Assembly: GCA_037951105.1 (NCBI GenBank)
Contig: JBAMJV010004365.1
Span: 78,156-142,155 of the forward strand
Direction: 5' to 3'
Length of the DNA stretch: 64,000 bases
Source of the DNA: Echinarachnius parma
Lineage: Eukaryota > Echinodermata > Echinoidea > Clypeasteroida > Echinarachniidae
Shown: positions 34,741-45,543 of the stretch, piece by piece
How the letters are laid out: the number at the start of each line of letters is the position of its first letter
Numbering within the stretch: position 1 is the first letter of the stretch
Position numbers and translations under genes: made by a program
The notes under the pieces: generated by a model
The model's input: the letters and a program-made list of their open reading frames with translations, nothing else
Told to the model about the DNA's origin: nothing
Database searches by the model: none

Positions 34741-37700
34741 AATCGCTAAATTAAAAGTTTTGCCAGAATATATAACTTTTTACAATCAATCCAAGAAAAA
34801 ATACAGGTCATCCTATAGCAGAGATGCCAACCGTTCCATTTTTGCCGTATTTGTTACGTTTTTTCACGCAAAATACGGCAGTACGTTTTCCCCTAATAAA
34901 ATACGTTTTCTTAAAAAAAAATTTTTTTTGATACTCCCTATAGAAACGATCAGAAAACGGCAACAAAATTTACGTTGAACCCTGATAAACTATTACTATA
35001 GATACATATTTTAAATATAACACAAATAAACCGAACAAACTCGTACAAACGCTGGTGTGATCGACCGAACCAACTTTTATATTAACGCGCGCGTAAAGGG
35101 TATTTTTGCTGCGCGAATTGTCTTCGCGAAAAAATATGTTTTTTGGCCTCTAAAGGTTGGCAGCTCTGAAAATACTTTTTTGGGGTTCAAAATACTGTTT
35201 TTTTACCTCTAAGAATACTTTTTTTGGTTTGTGAAGGTTGGCATCTCTGCTATAGATGCACAAAATGTATGTATCCCTGCACAGGGAAACAGTGACCTTT
35301 GAACCTATATTGAACAATTCAGGCAACATCTCCTAACTCTAGACCATCCCAGAATTGTAAACAATTTGAATGAATCTTTTTCATCCTAAAAATTGCGGCT
35401 TTTAGAGGTTTTACAATATCCTGTGGCATAACTTCGTTATAATCTAGTGGGGGGGGGGGGGGCATTTATAGGCATACAATCTTTACATGTAAACAACATG
35501 ATCTTCAAGTACCTAGAGCTATGCTGAAACTTGTGGGCAACCACCTGATCATAAACAACTAGACTTAATGAAAAATGAAAAAAATTATGTTTGTTCAGTA
35601 CTAAGAAACGTCTATATTTCTGTGACGAATTAAAATGCAACATTATTCTTGAAAACGGTAATGAATGCATCTACAGTATGCAGGTTTGAACTTTGAACAG
35701 AAACAATTTTGACCAAAGTGTAAAGAGATGCATCGAGGAAATAATAGTATATATGCCAAGTTTTGTCATGCCTTGTCATGTGACTTTTGTTTCCTTCTGC
35801 AGGTATCGGCAATGACTGCAGTGTGACACCCCTCAAACACGGCGGTCTTTGCCTCGTACAAACTACTGATTTCTTTTTTCCTCTTGTTGATGACCCATAC
35901 ACGCAGGTAAGTTCTATCAAAGAGTGTCAGAGACATTTTAAATACAAGCTTCAGAATTTTGAATTTCAATAACATTGACAAATTTTACTTCTCAGTCAGG
36001 ATAGCTTGATTCAAAGAGTTTAGTATAAGACTTAAAGTTTTCTTTATTTTAAGCCTCAGTGTTCTCCTTTGAGCCCCTAAATTTGCCTAGTCTTGATTTC
36101 CTGACTTGTCCACCTGGAGAAAAGGCTAGCCATTGTGAAAAGAAAAAAAAAGGAGAGTGGGGCACGTCACGTGACGTGTAAACACGCATATTTGCTGAGA
36201 ACGCTTGGTAATAGAGAGAAAGGGTAGCCATTGTGAAAAAAAAAGAAAAAAGGAGAGTGGAGCATGTCACGTGACGTGTAAACACGCATATTTGCTGAGA
36301 ATGCTTGGTGATAGAGAATTTAGTAGTTAGACAACACTAATCTGCAATCTGGATTCTGCATTTGATTAACTTACTGATCTTTCATCATAATAGAGGTAAT
36401 GCATACAATTTACACGTATAAAGTTTGTTTTAACTTCTAGAGACCCTGAGACCATGACAGTGATACATGTGCCTTAACTTTCTCTCACTCTTGATTCTAA
36501 TTCCTAAACAGGGCCAAATTGCGTGTGCCAATGTTTTGAGTGATTTGTATGCTATGGGAGTAACGGAGTGTGACAACATGCTGATGCTTCTCGGTGTTCC
36601 CAAGGCATTTACTGACAAGGAGCGGGATGCCATCATACCCCTCATCATGAGAGGCTTCCGGGTAAGTGCTGAAGAAGGGAATTTGAATAGAATAATATTA
36701 GTTATAAAGTATCATCTAATTAGCAACCTATTCCAAACCGCACAAAATTTAATGAAAGAGATGGCAGCCGAAACAAAAGTACCAGAACAATAAACATAAT
36801 TTTCAAGAAGCAATTTTAAACAAGTGTGACTTCAATTTACTTAAATTATAAACCTGTGGTCTTTGTAAGTTTTCAACAGGGATGCCAGTTATCAGACAAA
36901 AGCCTGAATCTCGGGCCCTGATCAGCTAGAATTTCAGGCTCATTTTAGTAATTTTTCACACAAATTAGGTCAGCGACTCGGACATCAATGTCATAAATTC
37001 TAGTTATGTTACTTTCCCTTAACCCGTTCACTACGAGATTCTGAAATCCCCATAGACTTTGTACATAGCCCACCCGGTTCCCGTAAGCAACGGGTTAAAC
37101 AAACCTGTCCAGTGTAGTGACTATTCTTACTCAGCTATACAGCTTTATTGTAGCACTCATAATAAATGTGTTCTGCATTAAATTTGACATACATTAAAAT
37201 GACAATACATCACTTTACTTGTCTGTTCTTTGTGTTATTTCATTGTTCATTCATGACAGTCAAAAGTCATGGAATAAACTTGAAGCTCTATTGATGATTT
37301 TCCCCTTGTTACAGGACAAAGCCAAAGAAGCTGATGTGAATGTGACCGGAGGACAGACTGTCATCAACCCTTGGTGCTTGATTGGAGGTGTAGCTACTAG
37401 CGTCTGCCCAGCATCCAGTATAGTCTGGTATGTAGTAACGCCAAAATGAAATTTCACTTATTTGTGGTTTTGCAATAGGCCATTCCACTCTGATATCGTC
37501 CAGTGAGAGCTAGATGGTACATTTTAAAACTAAATTGACTTCTGCAAACTATCGTGTAAGTCGGAGCCCTCTCTATGTGATGTCAAATTTTCAGACTCTT
37601 AAACAAAGGCTCCCCTACTTTGAACATGATTATCTCACAAGTACAGAAAGTGACTTAGCGCTCTTCTTTTTCTCAACCAATTAGTTACTAGCCTGACCAT

Positions 37701-39741
37701 GTGGAATAAGCAATTCAATGAACTTATTATTAAAATTGTAAACTTCAATGCTTGGAATTGTTACAAGTATATCAATGCTGTAAGTTGGTGATGTGTTGGT
37801 CCTGACCAAGCCCCTGGGCACTCAGATCGCTGTCAACGCCCACCAGTGCTTGTTCCAGCCAGACAAATAGAAGATCTAATCCTTGTCTCTCCATGTAAAG
37901 AAGTTCTACAACTGAAAAGACAGACATTGTAAAAAATAAAGTAATAAATTAATGTGTACTGTTAAACTATCAATCTTGCATTTGTCTGTGTAGCCCAAAC
38001 AACGCTGTAGTTGGTGATGTCTTGGTCCTGACCAAGCCCCTGGGCACTCAGATCGCTGTCAACGCCCACCAGTGGTTGGACCAGCCAGAAAAATGGAAGA
38101 AGATCCAATCCGTGGTATCTCCGGAAGAAGTTGAGAGGGGCTACCAGGAAGCCATGTACAACATGTCTACTCTCAACAAGTCGGGTAAGTTCATAAATTT
38201 AAAAAATACTGTAGCTCATGATGATTAAAGTTTATGAAAGAGATACAATCGATTGTAAGTTACAATTAATTGCAAGTCAGATCAACATGTTCTAAATGCG
38301 CAAATCTGATTGGTTTCAACGCACAAAATTTCTGACTTACAATCAATTGTAACTTACAATCGATTGTATCTCTTTCTGCAACGGGACCCAGATCTGATTT
38401 AACTTTAACAACACCTTTTAAAAATGTCTTGTATCTGACAGGAGAAATCCATGTTATGGATGGGATAAATAAAATAATGATCAATAACAAAATATAAACC
38501 AACTCGCCTCTTTCCCGCTATTCCCATGTTCCAGCTTCCACGGTGATGCGCAAGTTCAATGCCCATGGCTGTATGGACGTGACTGTGTTTTGGATTCTGG
38601 GCCATGCCAAAGCCCTAGCTGAGGTGCAAAAGAAAATGTTTTCTTTTACTTTATTAAACCAACTCGCCTCTTTTCCCAGCTTCCATGATGATAGCTACAT
38701 GGACGTGACTGGGTTTGGAATCCTGGGCCATGCCAAGTTCCAGAAAAATGAGTCTGCTTTTACTAAATTAAACTAATTTGCTTCTTTTCCCCTCTATTTC
38801 CAGCTTCCATGATGATGCGCAAGTTCAATGCCCATGGCTGTACAGACGTGACTGGGTTCGGGATCCTGGGCCATGCCAAGGCCCTAGCTGAGGTGCAGAA
38901 GAACGAGGTCCGCTTTGTTATCCACAACCTGCCCGTCATCGCCAACATGAACAACGTGGCAAAGACATGTGGCAACCAGTTCCAGCTGCAGCAGGGATAC
39001 TCCCCAGAAACATCTGGTACGCAAGTCTAAGTTTTATTTCTGTTCAGAGTGTCTTCTTACAGTAATAATAGTGAATAGGGCTTAGAGATGATATTTTTTC
39101 ATATTAGGCACTATTTAAATCAAACATATTATACATTAAGTCTATTACAGACTTTTACCATGTCAAAGTTGTCGATTATATATCGGACTTATGAGATGTT
39201 AACTTTTTGATACTTGGAAGTGTTAATTTTGTTTTTTCCATGATAAATTGTCATCAATATACATCTCCAAATATTTACCAATCGCAACTCTTTACAACCA
39301 TAGTATCAACTTACAAAAGATGTCTCTTCATTTGCTTAGTCTGTGCTTAGTACCAGTTAGTATACTTTTACACTTATTTACGCGTTGCTACATGTTTATT
39401 TTCTTTTAGCCCTACAGAATTAACATTCAAATTATGAACATACAAATATTTATTCTTTTAAAATATTGCATTATTGAATCCTGCAAATATTATGCACAAG
39501 TTTCACAGTGACAATTGAGATGAATTCGCCGTTTCCAATTTCATTATTTACTTGTCCTTTTTACTTTGCAGGTGGTCTACTGATTGCGTTTCCTCGTGAG
39601 CAAGCTGCATCGTTCTGCCGCGAGATGGAGCGAACCACCGGCCAGACAGCTTGGATCATCGGCATTGTTGACAGGGGCCAGCGCACCGCGCAGATCATTG
39701 AGAAGCCTCGCGTCATCTCCGTCGTCACCAAGATGAGTTAG
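33153..39741 (+). CDS. SEPHS2: Selenophosphate synthetase, UGA-containing (SPS2-type), 7 exons
   Basis: Makes monoselenophosphate from selenide and ATP, the selenium donor for selenocysteine synthesis, in the cytosol. Joining exons 33153-33456, 35803-35906, 36512-36661, 37315-37427, 37994-38184, 38804-39016 and 39572-39741 gives 1245 bp, 414 residues; all junctions are GT-AG and in phase. Residue 61 is an in-frame TGA (33333-33335) inside the glycine-rich catalytic loop, ELKG-U-GCKVP, where SPS2 proteins carry selenocysteine and SEPHS1 carries threonine. Downstream family blocks are intact: [69 protein letters not shown] and [11 protein letters not shown] (AIRS N- and C-terminal domains). The N-terminal tail (about 1-40) is Gln-rich and family-variable. 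TGA is followed by GGGTGC, a context reported to favour recoding in SPS genes. The body resembles SEPHS1 closely, as expected of an ancestral single-copy metazoan gene, so the SEPHS2 symbol means UGA-type, not a vertebrate orthology claim. Confidence 0.95.
33333..33335 (+). promoter_or_regulatory. Recoded UGA codon (Sec-61) with GGGTGC 3' context
   Basis: Codon 61 of the reading frame. The next two codons GGG TGC encode the invariant Gly-Cys and match the hexanucleotide GGG-TG[C/T] reported next to UGA in SPS genes. Insertion of selenocysteine needs a SECIS element in the 3' UTR. Without one, this would be non-Sec readthrough as in hymenopteran SPS1-UGA genes. Confidence 0.85.
33457..35802 (+). 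other. Intron 1 of selenophosphate synthetase
   Basis: 2.3 kb, GTAAGT donor and CTTCTGCAG acceptor. No gene inside. Contains short repeated 'TACGTTTT'/'AATACTTTTTT' units (34850-35230) and three G runs. Confidence 0.85.
34708..34737. repeat. 30-base G run in intron 1
   Basis: Longest homopolymer in the window. Other G runs in the same intron are at about 33609-33625 and 35449-35462. Confidence 0.95.
35803..35906 (+). CDS. SEPHS2: Selenophosphate synthetase exon 2
   Basis: Completes a glycine codon, then [19 protein letters not shown] and [15 protein letters not shown]. Holds the Asp residues of the metal/ATP site. Donor CAG-GTAAGT. Confidence 0.95.
36127..36322. repeat. Two tandem 98-bp copies in intron 2 with an E-box palindrome
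   Basis: Copies start at 36127 and 36225 (TAGCCATTGTGAAA). The first contains a perfect 16-bp palindrome CACGTCACGTGACGTG (36163-36178) centred on CACGTG. The second keeps TCACGTGA. Confidence 0.85.
36512..36661 (+). CDS. SEPHS2: Selenophosphate synthetase exon 3
   Basis: Encodes [20 protein letters not shown] and [20 protein letters not shown]. Phase 0 at both ends. Acceptor TAAACAG, donor CGG-GTAAGT. Confidence 0.95.
37315..37427 (+). CDS. SEPHS2: Selenophosphate synthetase exon 4
   Basis: Encodes the [11 protein letters not shown] block. Acceptor TTGTTACAG, donor GTCTG-GTATGT, ends in phase 2. Confidence 0.95.
37782..37895 (+). pseudogene. Dead copy of exon 5 in intron 4
   Basis: [20 protein letters not shown] is intact, then the copy diverges (QCLFQPDK) and hits TAG where the real exon reads KWK. 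It lacks a proper acceptor. The duplicate precedes the functional exon by about 210 bp. Confidence 0.9.
37994..38184 (+). CDS. SEPHS2: Selenophosphate synthetase exon 5
   Basis: Encodes [31 protein letters not shown] and [14 protein letters not shown]. Acceptor TGTGTAG, donor TCGG-GTAAGT. Confidence 0.95.
38535..38654 (+). pseudogene. Dead partial copy of exon 6 (copy 1)
   Basis: Keeps an acceptor (TTCCAG) and the first ~105 bp of exon 6 with changes ([11 protein letters not shown] for [11 protein letters not shown]), then runs into intron-like sequence without a donor. Confidence 0.85.
38678..38767 (+). pseudogene. Dead partial copy of exon 6 (copy 2)
   Basis: Shorter copy with an internal deletion that removes the RKFNAHGC codons but keeps [12 protein letters not shown]. 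No donor follows. Together with copy 1 and the real exon the 5' part of exon 6 is triplicated with its upstream intron edge (AAACCAACTCGCCTCTTTTC). Confidence 0.85.
38804..39016 (+). CDS. SEPHS2: Selenophosphate synthetase exon 6
   Basis: Encodes [39 protein letters not shown] and YSPETSG. Acceptor CTATTTCCAG, donor TCTG-GTACGC. Confidence 0.95.
39572..39741 (+). CDS. SEPHS2: Selenophosphate synthetase exon 7 and stop
   Basis: Encodes [18 protein letters not shown], then [20 protein letters not shown] and ends TAG at 39739-39741. Acceptor TTTACTTTGCAG. Confidence 0.95.
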
Positions 39742-39794
39742 ACAATGGAGGAAAAGCATCACGAACTTAACGGTCACTTACACATCTCATTGTG

Positions 39795-39855
39795 ACCAGT
39801 ATGAAGAGAAAGGAGAGGAAAACCAAAATCAAGAACTTTCTGTGATCTTGTGGCC
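39795..39855 (+). promoter_or_regulatory. Candidate SECIS element 1 (weak)
   Basis: ATGA at 39801, AAAA at 39819-39822 after 14 bases, TGAT at 39843-39846. AGAAAG pairs with CTTTCT next to the quartet, but only about six pairs form and the apical loop is large. Fits the sequence pattern, not a full SECIS fold. Confidence 0.25.
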
Positions 39856-40150
39856 GTGTTGCTTTGATTTATACCCTTTTGGACACTGAGTCGAACATCT
39901 ATGAACAGTGCTTTGAAGCAGTAAATTTTATTTCATGTTTTGCGCATAGAGATTTGAGCGGAAATACAGTCAACGTTGCATAATATGGATCCATTTGGAC
40001 AGCAGTAAAAGTATCGTCTTTTGCAAGTTATGACTTGAGTGAAAAAAAAAAAATATGGGAACCCAAAACACTTTGCCAATATTTAACATATAAATAGTTT
40101 GACTGTAGTGCCGATAGATGCATCTTGACACCCTGCCAACGTCTTTTGAA

Positions 40151-40642
40151 ATCATCATGGTGTAATGTAACAAAAAGTTACGAGATTTCTCATAACTAGC
40201 TGCAAATAATTACATATTTGTGATGTAGACTGCAACAGTGGTAACTTTCAGCTATTAAGTCAACATATGTTGAAAATTAATCCAATGATATATTGAGATA
40301 CATTGAAAGATTTTCAATTTTCAATTCATCACTGCATCTTTCTCTTTTTAATTCCCAGAAAGGGGCCAGAAAAAGAGGCCACAATCAAGAAGACAAATCA
40401 TCATGGTGTAATGTAACAAAAAGTTACAAGATTTCTCATAACTAGCTGCAAATAATTACATATTTGTGATATAGACTGCAACAGTGGTACCTTTCAGCTA
40501 TTAAGTCAACGTATGTTGAAAATTAATCCAATGATATATTGAGATACATTGAAAGATTTTCAATTTTCAATTCATCACTGCATCTTTCTCTTTTTAATTC
40601 CCAGAAAGGGGCCAGAAAAAGAGGCCACAATCAAGAAGACAA
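40151..40642. repeat. Tandem 246-bp duplication in the 3' UTR
   Basis: Copies at 40151-40396 and 40397-40642 (ATCATCATGGTGTAATGTAA start) differ at only a few bases, so the duplication is recent. Confidence 0.9.
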
Positions 40643-41126
40643 ACAATTATTAAATGATCATGACACATACAAGTGAATTCCAGATTCATGTACTGGCCAA
40701 TGAAGTAGAAATGCTGCAGTTTTAAAGAAACTTGTTTGAGTTATTCATAGCCATCCAATAAATTGCCTTTTTAAATTGTTACATAAAATTGTCTAAACGA
40801 AATTCTAATGAAATATTGTTGCTGAGTTTTAGAACTAACTAAAGTTTGTGATCATTGCAGCAATTGTGTTGTAAGAAGAGTAGGCATAATGATGATGGTA
40901 TTTGGATCAGTTTTCTGTTAAGCTGTTATTTTGCTAGAGTTGTTTACTTTGGTGCTGTTTACTTAACGTAACTATGGCTTACAGGCTTGGCTGGGTGTTG
41001 CTTGACACCATGACAAATCTTGTATTGTAGGAGAGCTAAGATCAGTAACTATCTTCCCTTTTATATGATTTTAGAGTAAATTAAATCAGTTATGCTGTTT
41101 TGGTAAAACATGTTAATTTAGTCCTA

Positions 41127-41150
41127 CCCCCCCCCCCCCCCCCCCCCCCC
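41127..41150. repeat. 24-base C run
   Basis: Followed by ACCACC trinucleotides. Confidence 0.95.
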
Positions 41151-41440
41151 TACCACCACCACCACCTTCCTAATATTTGTTTATTTTTATTTTTGTTATT
41201 TACTTTTTAAGACCACAGTGTGGATCCCTAAATGATCTTACAATAGGAATACCAAAGATTTCTGTTACGGCTGTGCCAAATAACTATCACTTTTTCTCAT
41301 CTCTCTGTGACAAGAGTGGGAGATAGTAAGGAAATGAAGTAGCTGCTTTTATGTGTAGTAGATAACTTAGCTCTAAATCATATTGTAAATACATCCATAA
41401 TACTTGTGAATGATGAATGAATTAATGTAGAGATGTTTTC

Positions 41441-41490
41441 ATTGCCATTTGATGTGTGCCTAGGGGTGGGCATCTACATCAAATGGCAAT
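41441..41490. repeat. 50-nt perfect-stem hairpin
   Basis: 15-bp perfect arms ATTGCCATTTGATGT / ACATCAAATGGCAAT, with an inner TGCC/GGCA stem. It lies in the probable 3' UTR of the selenophosphate synthetase. It lacks the paired UGA/GA core of a SECIS. Confidence 0.85.
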
Positions 41491-41919
41491 ACATTCCAGT
41501 AGAAACTTTAACAATTGCTAAACGAAATTGAATGTAACTTGTCATTTTTGTTGTTCCATCCACAATCAATTTCACGATTTGTTTTTGTTTGTCAGTTGTA
41601 TTCACTACTTGTACGTTTTGATATAGATAGCATGGATGCATCATGATATAATCGGATATGTTCATGACATGTCGCTGACTTGAGAAACAAAAACTAGAAA
41701 AAAAAGAAAGAAAAGGATTGATAGCACCCCCCACGAGCTGGCCTGCGCGTCAATTGGTCCGGGTTTTGAGCAAACACTGGAGTACAATTACGTGCATGCT
41801 TTTGGGTGATTGAATTCATTTTGAATCAGAAGCTCGTGGGTCTCCCATCACATTTCACCACCGACTGCGCTAGCTCTCCATGAAGCCGCATCTCAAAATC
41901 ACCAACGATGGATTTCGTT

Positions 41920-41980
41920 GGTGGGGTGATGCAGTGGATACTCAACGAGCTTGCTGCAGTCTCGGTGCTGTGATGCAGAT
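41920..41980 (+). promoter_or_regulatory. Candidate SECIS element 2 (weak)
   Basis: GTGAT at 41926-41930, AA at 41944-41945, TGAT at 41971-41974. CAGTGGATACT pairs with AGTCTCGGTGCTG with one bulge and one mismatch, placing AA on the 5' side of the apical loop. Helix I is poor. A separate strong hairpin (CACCAACGA/TCGTTGGTG, 41901-41924) abuts it. Confidence 0.3.
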
Positions 41981-42187
41981 TAGGTGCCTATCATTCATTC
42001 GTTTATACTTTTTTTGTTCTTGTATGTATATTGCATTTTGCCCGTTTTCATTTCACCATGCCTTTTGTTCTTTGTAGTTTTTTTTGTCCCGATTTGTCTG
42101 TTTTGTTGTCACCTGGCAAAATGTATATTCATTGCATTATGTACCATCAGTGCTTCACGCACTTGCTGACAGAATCACTGCATATTC

Positions 42188-42193
42188 AATAAA
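42188..42193 (+). terminator. Poly(A) signal AATAAA, possible end of the selenophosphate synthetase transcript
   Basis: First clear AATAAA in a reasonable position downstream. It would give a 2.45-kb 3' UTR. Whether the same transcript reaches this point is inferred. Confidence 0.4.
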
Positions 42194-42213
42194 CGCAAGT
42201 TTCTGATAGCAAT

Positions 42214-43780
42214 TTTGTTTACTTTTGCCATTTTTACCCCACTCTGTTGTCCATTTGCAATAGATAAACTACCCAGTTTGCTCGCATGTTTCCTTCACAA
42301 AGATAATCCACATTTTAGACTGTAAATAAAGTCTTCTGCATGTACACCTTCCCTACCCTTTACAGAAAATAGCACATATCAAAGTTCAACATAAATTATA
42401 TGCATAGCCATAGCCATTATACATAAACATAAACATGTATTTCACCTTTCATGCATGCACATCCACCCTTGCAAAATGCAAAACACATTACTATATTTCA
42501 TGCAAATCAAACCACATTGCTTGAACACATTGAATGTGACCACTTAATGGATGCAGTGACTAACGGTAGGCCAAGGGAATAGATACTTTGTAGAAATTAT
42601 ACCTATTAAGTATACAGTGGAAACTCTTTATAACGAGCTTTTGTACGAGGTACCCGATATATAGTGAGGTAAATTCACAGGTCCAAGATCTATGTATTAT
42701 ATTGTAGCGGTTTAACTGGTTACTGGTTGTCTGTCTTTTTAAGCCGGACTAAAGTTGAGCCACTGATGAGAATTCGGGCCAATGGGGTTTCGCTGTAAAA
42801 CGATTTCAGATTTCCCGTTGTGCCCTTGGGCAGTGTAATTGGTCGAATTATAAATGTTGTTAGACAAAATTGGGGTGGAATAAATGGCTAATTAACTTTT
42901 TAAAACAGTACAAATTATACAAAAACAAATTAATCTAAAATTGTATGATGGATTGGCAGCCAAGGGGATGGGGTGGGGTCATGGACATATAACTTGTTTG
43001 TTATTGTGCATTTTATTGTAAAAGAAACCAACTTTCTAAAAAAAGTGCTTGTCTAGAACTTTTCTAGGTGCCTAAACAATGTATATTTGGTGCTTGTATA
43101 TCAACCACGGCTGTGATAGGTTGTGTATTGTGTTCATTGCCTTTAAAAGGTGTTGTCGAATCGGTAGGTTAGCAATAAGAATGATTTTTAATTAACAAAT
43201 ATAAAACATACCTTTAAAAAAAATAGTACATTATGGTTATATAAGTCATGATATTCGCATTTTTGTGGGAATGTGTCAGAATTGAACCACAAGGAAATGG
43301 AGAGCAGACCATTTCCAAAAAGTTCTCTCGACCTACACATTCCCTTAAAAATAATCTTATATTATGAGCTTTGTTTATCCTGGCATGCAATTCAGTGTGC
43401 TCTTCGTCCCCAGCGAGCGACGTATCCCATGATGCAGTTGGTGGTCAAGCACTTCCTGTGCCCCACCGCAGCGGATTCATTCAATATTTTTGAAATACCG
43501 TCTCTCGTTGGGGTAGAAGACGCCATTTTGAACTTTGCATGCCTCAATGCCATGAACTACCACTATGTTGTGTATGTGATTACTTCTTTCCTAACACATG
43601 TACATGACTGTGTGTTGTAAATAAAGAATAACTGACTTAACCAAATATAAGTTGATATGAATAGGATGTACTTTTGATTGTTATTCCATGATGACATGAT
43701 TCAACATTATTTTATCCATGAAGCGCATCCCCTATTAACGTCTAACGGAGAAGGCAGAAAGAGGCAGCCCCTTATTTATA
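42214..43780. other. Intergenic; possible pogo/Tigger-type MITE end near 42615
   Basis: TACAGTGGAAACTCTTTATA at 42613 resembles the terminal repeat of pogo/Tigger elements, but a matching right end was not established. The 115-residue frame at 43273-43620 shows no family resemblance. Otherwise nothing recognised. Confidence 0.35.
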
Positions 43781-45293
43781 TAAACCCCTCAAAAAAAGTT
43801 CGGAAACTCAACTTTGATCGATTATATCACTCTTATTAACAATCTTTCTTTTTTTCTTTTAGTGTCATTGCATTGCATGATGATTTCTCTTTAAAATGGT
43901 ATTCAAATCGGGGAATACACAGTGCCTTTTAGAATGGAGGACCGTCAGAAGTCACTCGCAAAATGGGCCGAGAGTATTCAGTTGGGAAATTTGACTCTTG
44001 TGTCGTTTTGTTTAATGTTCAAGTTGTATCGAAGATTGTAGCATGTTCAAATGATTTAAACCTATCAAATTTGGTATCATTTTAAAGCCCATTTGCCTAT
44101 CTTTTCAATACGATTATGTCCGTAACAATTTTATGAGCAGGTAAAGTATGGTAGAGCTGGATATGGGGATGGTCGAAAGTGAAATGTTGCAAAATGCATT
44201 TCATTTTGTGAAATTGAAGGCGTTGCATCGAAAATCGACTACTGGAGGAGATGTTTTGAGGTTTTACTTTGCATAATCATCAGTAAATTTAGCATCATGT
44301 GAAAGCATGTTTATTTTTCCCTATAACATTATGTCTCACCTGTAATAACTATGCTATTGGGGTGTGTTCAGATATGGGGCGTATTAATGCCATGAATTTA
44401 AGACCGTGGCTTTTTGATTCAAGATTCCGGTAAGATATTTTTTCATCATTACGTTTTTCACTATCAGAAAGCCCGTTAATTTACCTTTAATATGATATCT
44501 CAATTGCAATGATTATGCTGCATGTGTGTGTGCAGTACAGGAAAACTAGCAAACTTGATGTAATGAAAATGCATCAAATTTCCCTAAACCTACGCAAAGT
44601 GGCCAGAACTGGCATATTAGCGCCCTCTTTGACCGTGTAGGTATGCCCTGTTTAGCACAATATCAAACGGCAAAACGTCGACCTTGCAACGTGTCATTTT
44701 GGAGCCCATATACATTTAGAGGTACTACACGGGTACTATACACACACCTTAATCACATAACCATTGTGAATGGGGCATTATTTTATTGACAAATTAACAC
44801 GCTTCAACATGATGTTGAATTTCATAATGATTATGTAAAGTAAAGTACTAAGATATCTCCACAAAAAGTCCTTTTTGGATGCAACGTCTTCAATTTCACA
44901 CAATCAAATGCATTTTGTTTACATTTCAAGTGAGGTGTCATTGGAAAGATGATTAAACAGGCTTTCTTCTGATACCGTATTCAACAGCATATCTTCATTG
45001 TCAAGATATTCATCGTCGAAAGAATTCGAACTTGTGCAAAGACCATGATATGAGTGTCAGACCTTCCGACTGAAGTTTGTTGGCGCATTTTGTGACATTT
45101 CACTTCTGACCTTCCCTCATTCTCAAACATACTGCGCATACCCCGTACTCATGATGCTTACGAATTATGGTATCATTTTAAAGAGGTATACACACACTCT
45201 TTCAAGTGATACCAAATATAACCAACATGATTTCATAAGAAAATAGATATAATTGATCAAACTTGAGTTTCCGAACTGTTTTTGAGGGGTTTA
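43781..45293. mobile_element. 1.5-kb TIR DNA transposon, non-autonomous
   Basis: Left end TAAACCCCTCAAAAAAAGTT, then CGGAAACTCAA and TTGATC. The right end is the inverse complement (GATCAAACTTGAGTTTCCGA then TTTTTGAGGGGTTTA). Terminal repeats about 40 bp with small differences. A TA target is likely. The interior has no transposase. Confidence 0.75.
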
Positions 45294-45543
45294 TTTTTTT
45301 TTAAATAGTGTGCCTATAGATTTTACTCTTACTTTCCATTACCAGGGGTCGGTTGGGAGCAGGGATCACCAAAGACAGCCCCCCCCCCCCCCCCCCTCCC
45401 CACCACCACCCACCGCCACCACAGAAATGTCCAAAGTCCACCACCGAGATCGGTGGGGTCCACTGACCTGGGGCCTCTTTCTCGCTTGGCCCGCTAGATG
45501 GCGCCAAACAACCAACTCGCATGATGTGTTGAGTTTGGGGTAA

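Noticed and set aside
41441..41490. Hairpin as the SECIS
   Set aside because: The descending arm has no GA to pair with UGA; the stem is fully Watson-Crick.
43273..43620. 115-residue plus-strand frame
   Set aside because: No family match recognised and no splice or promoter signals; open by chance as far as can be seen.
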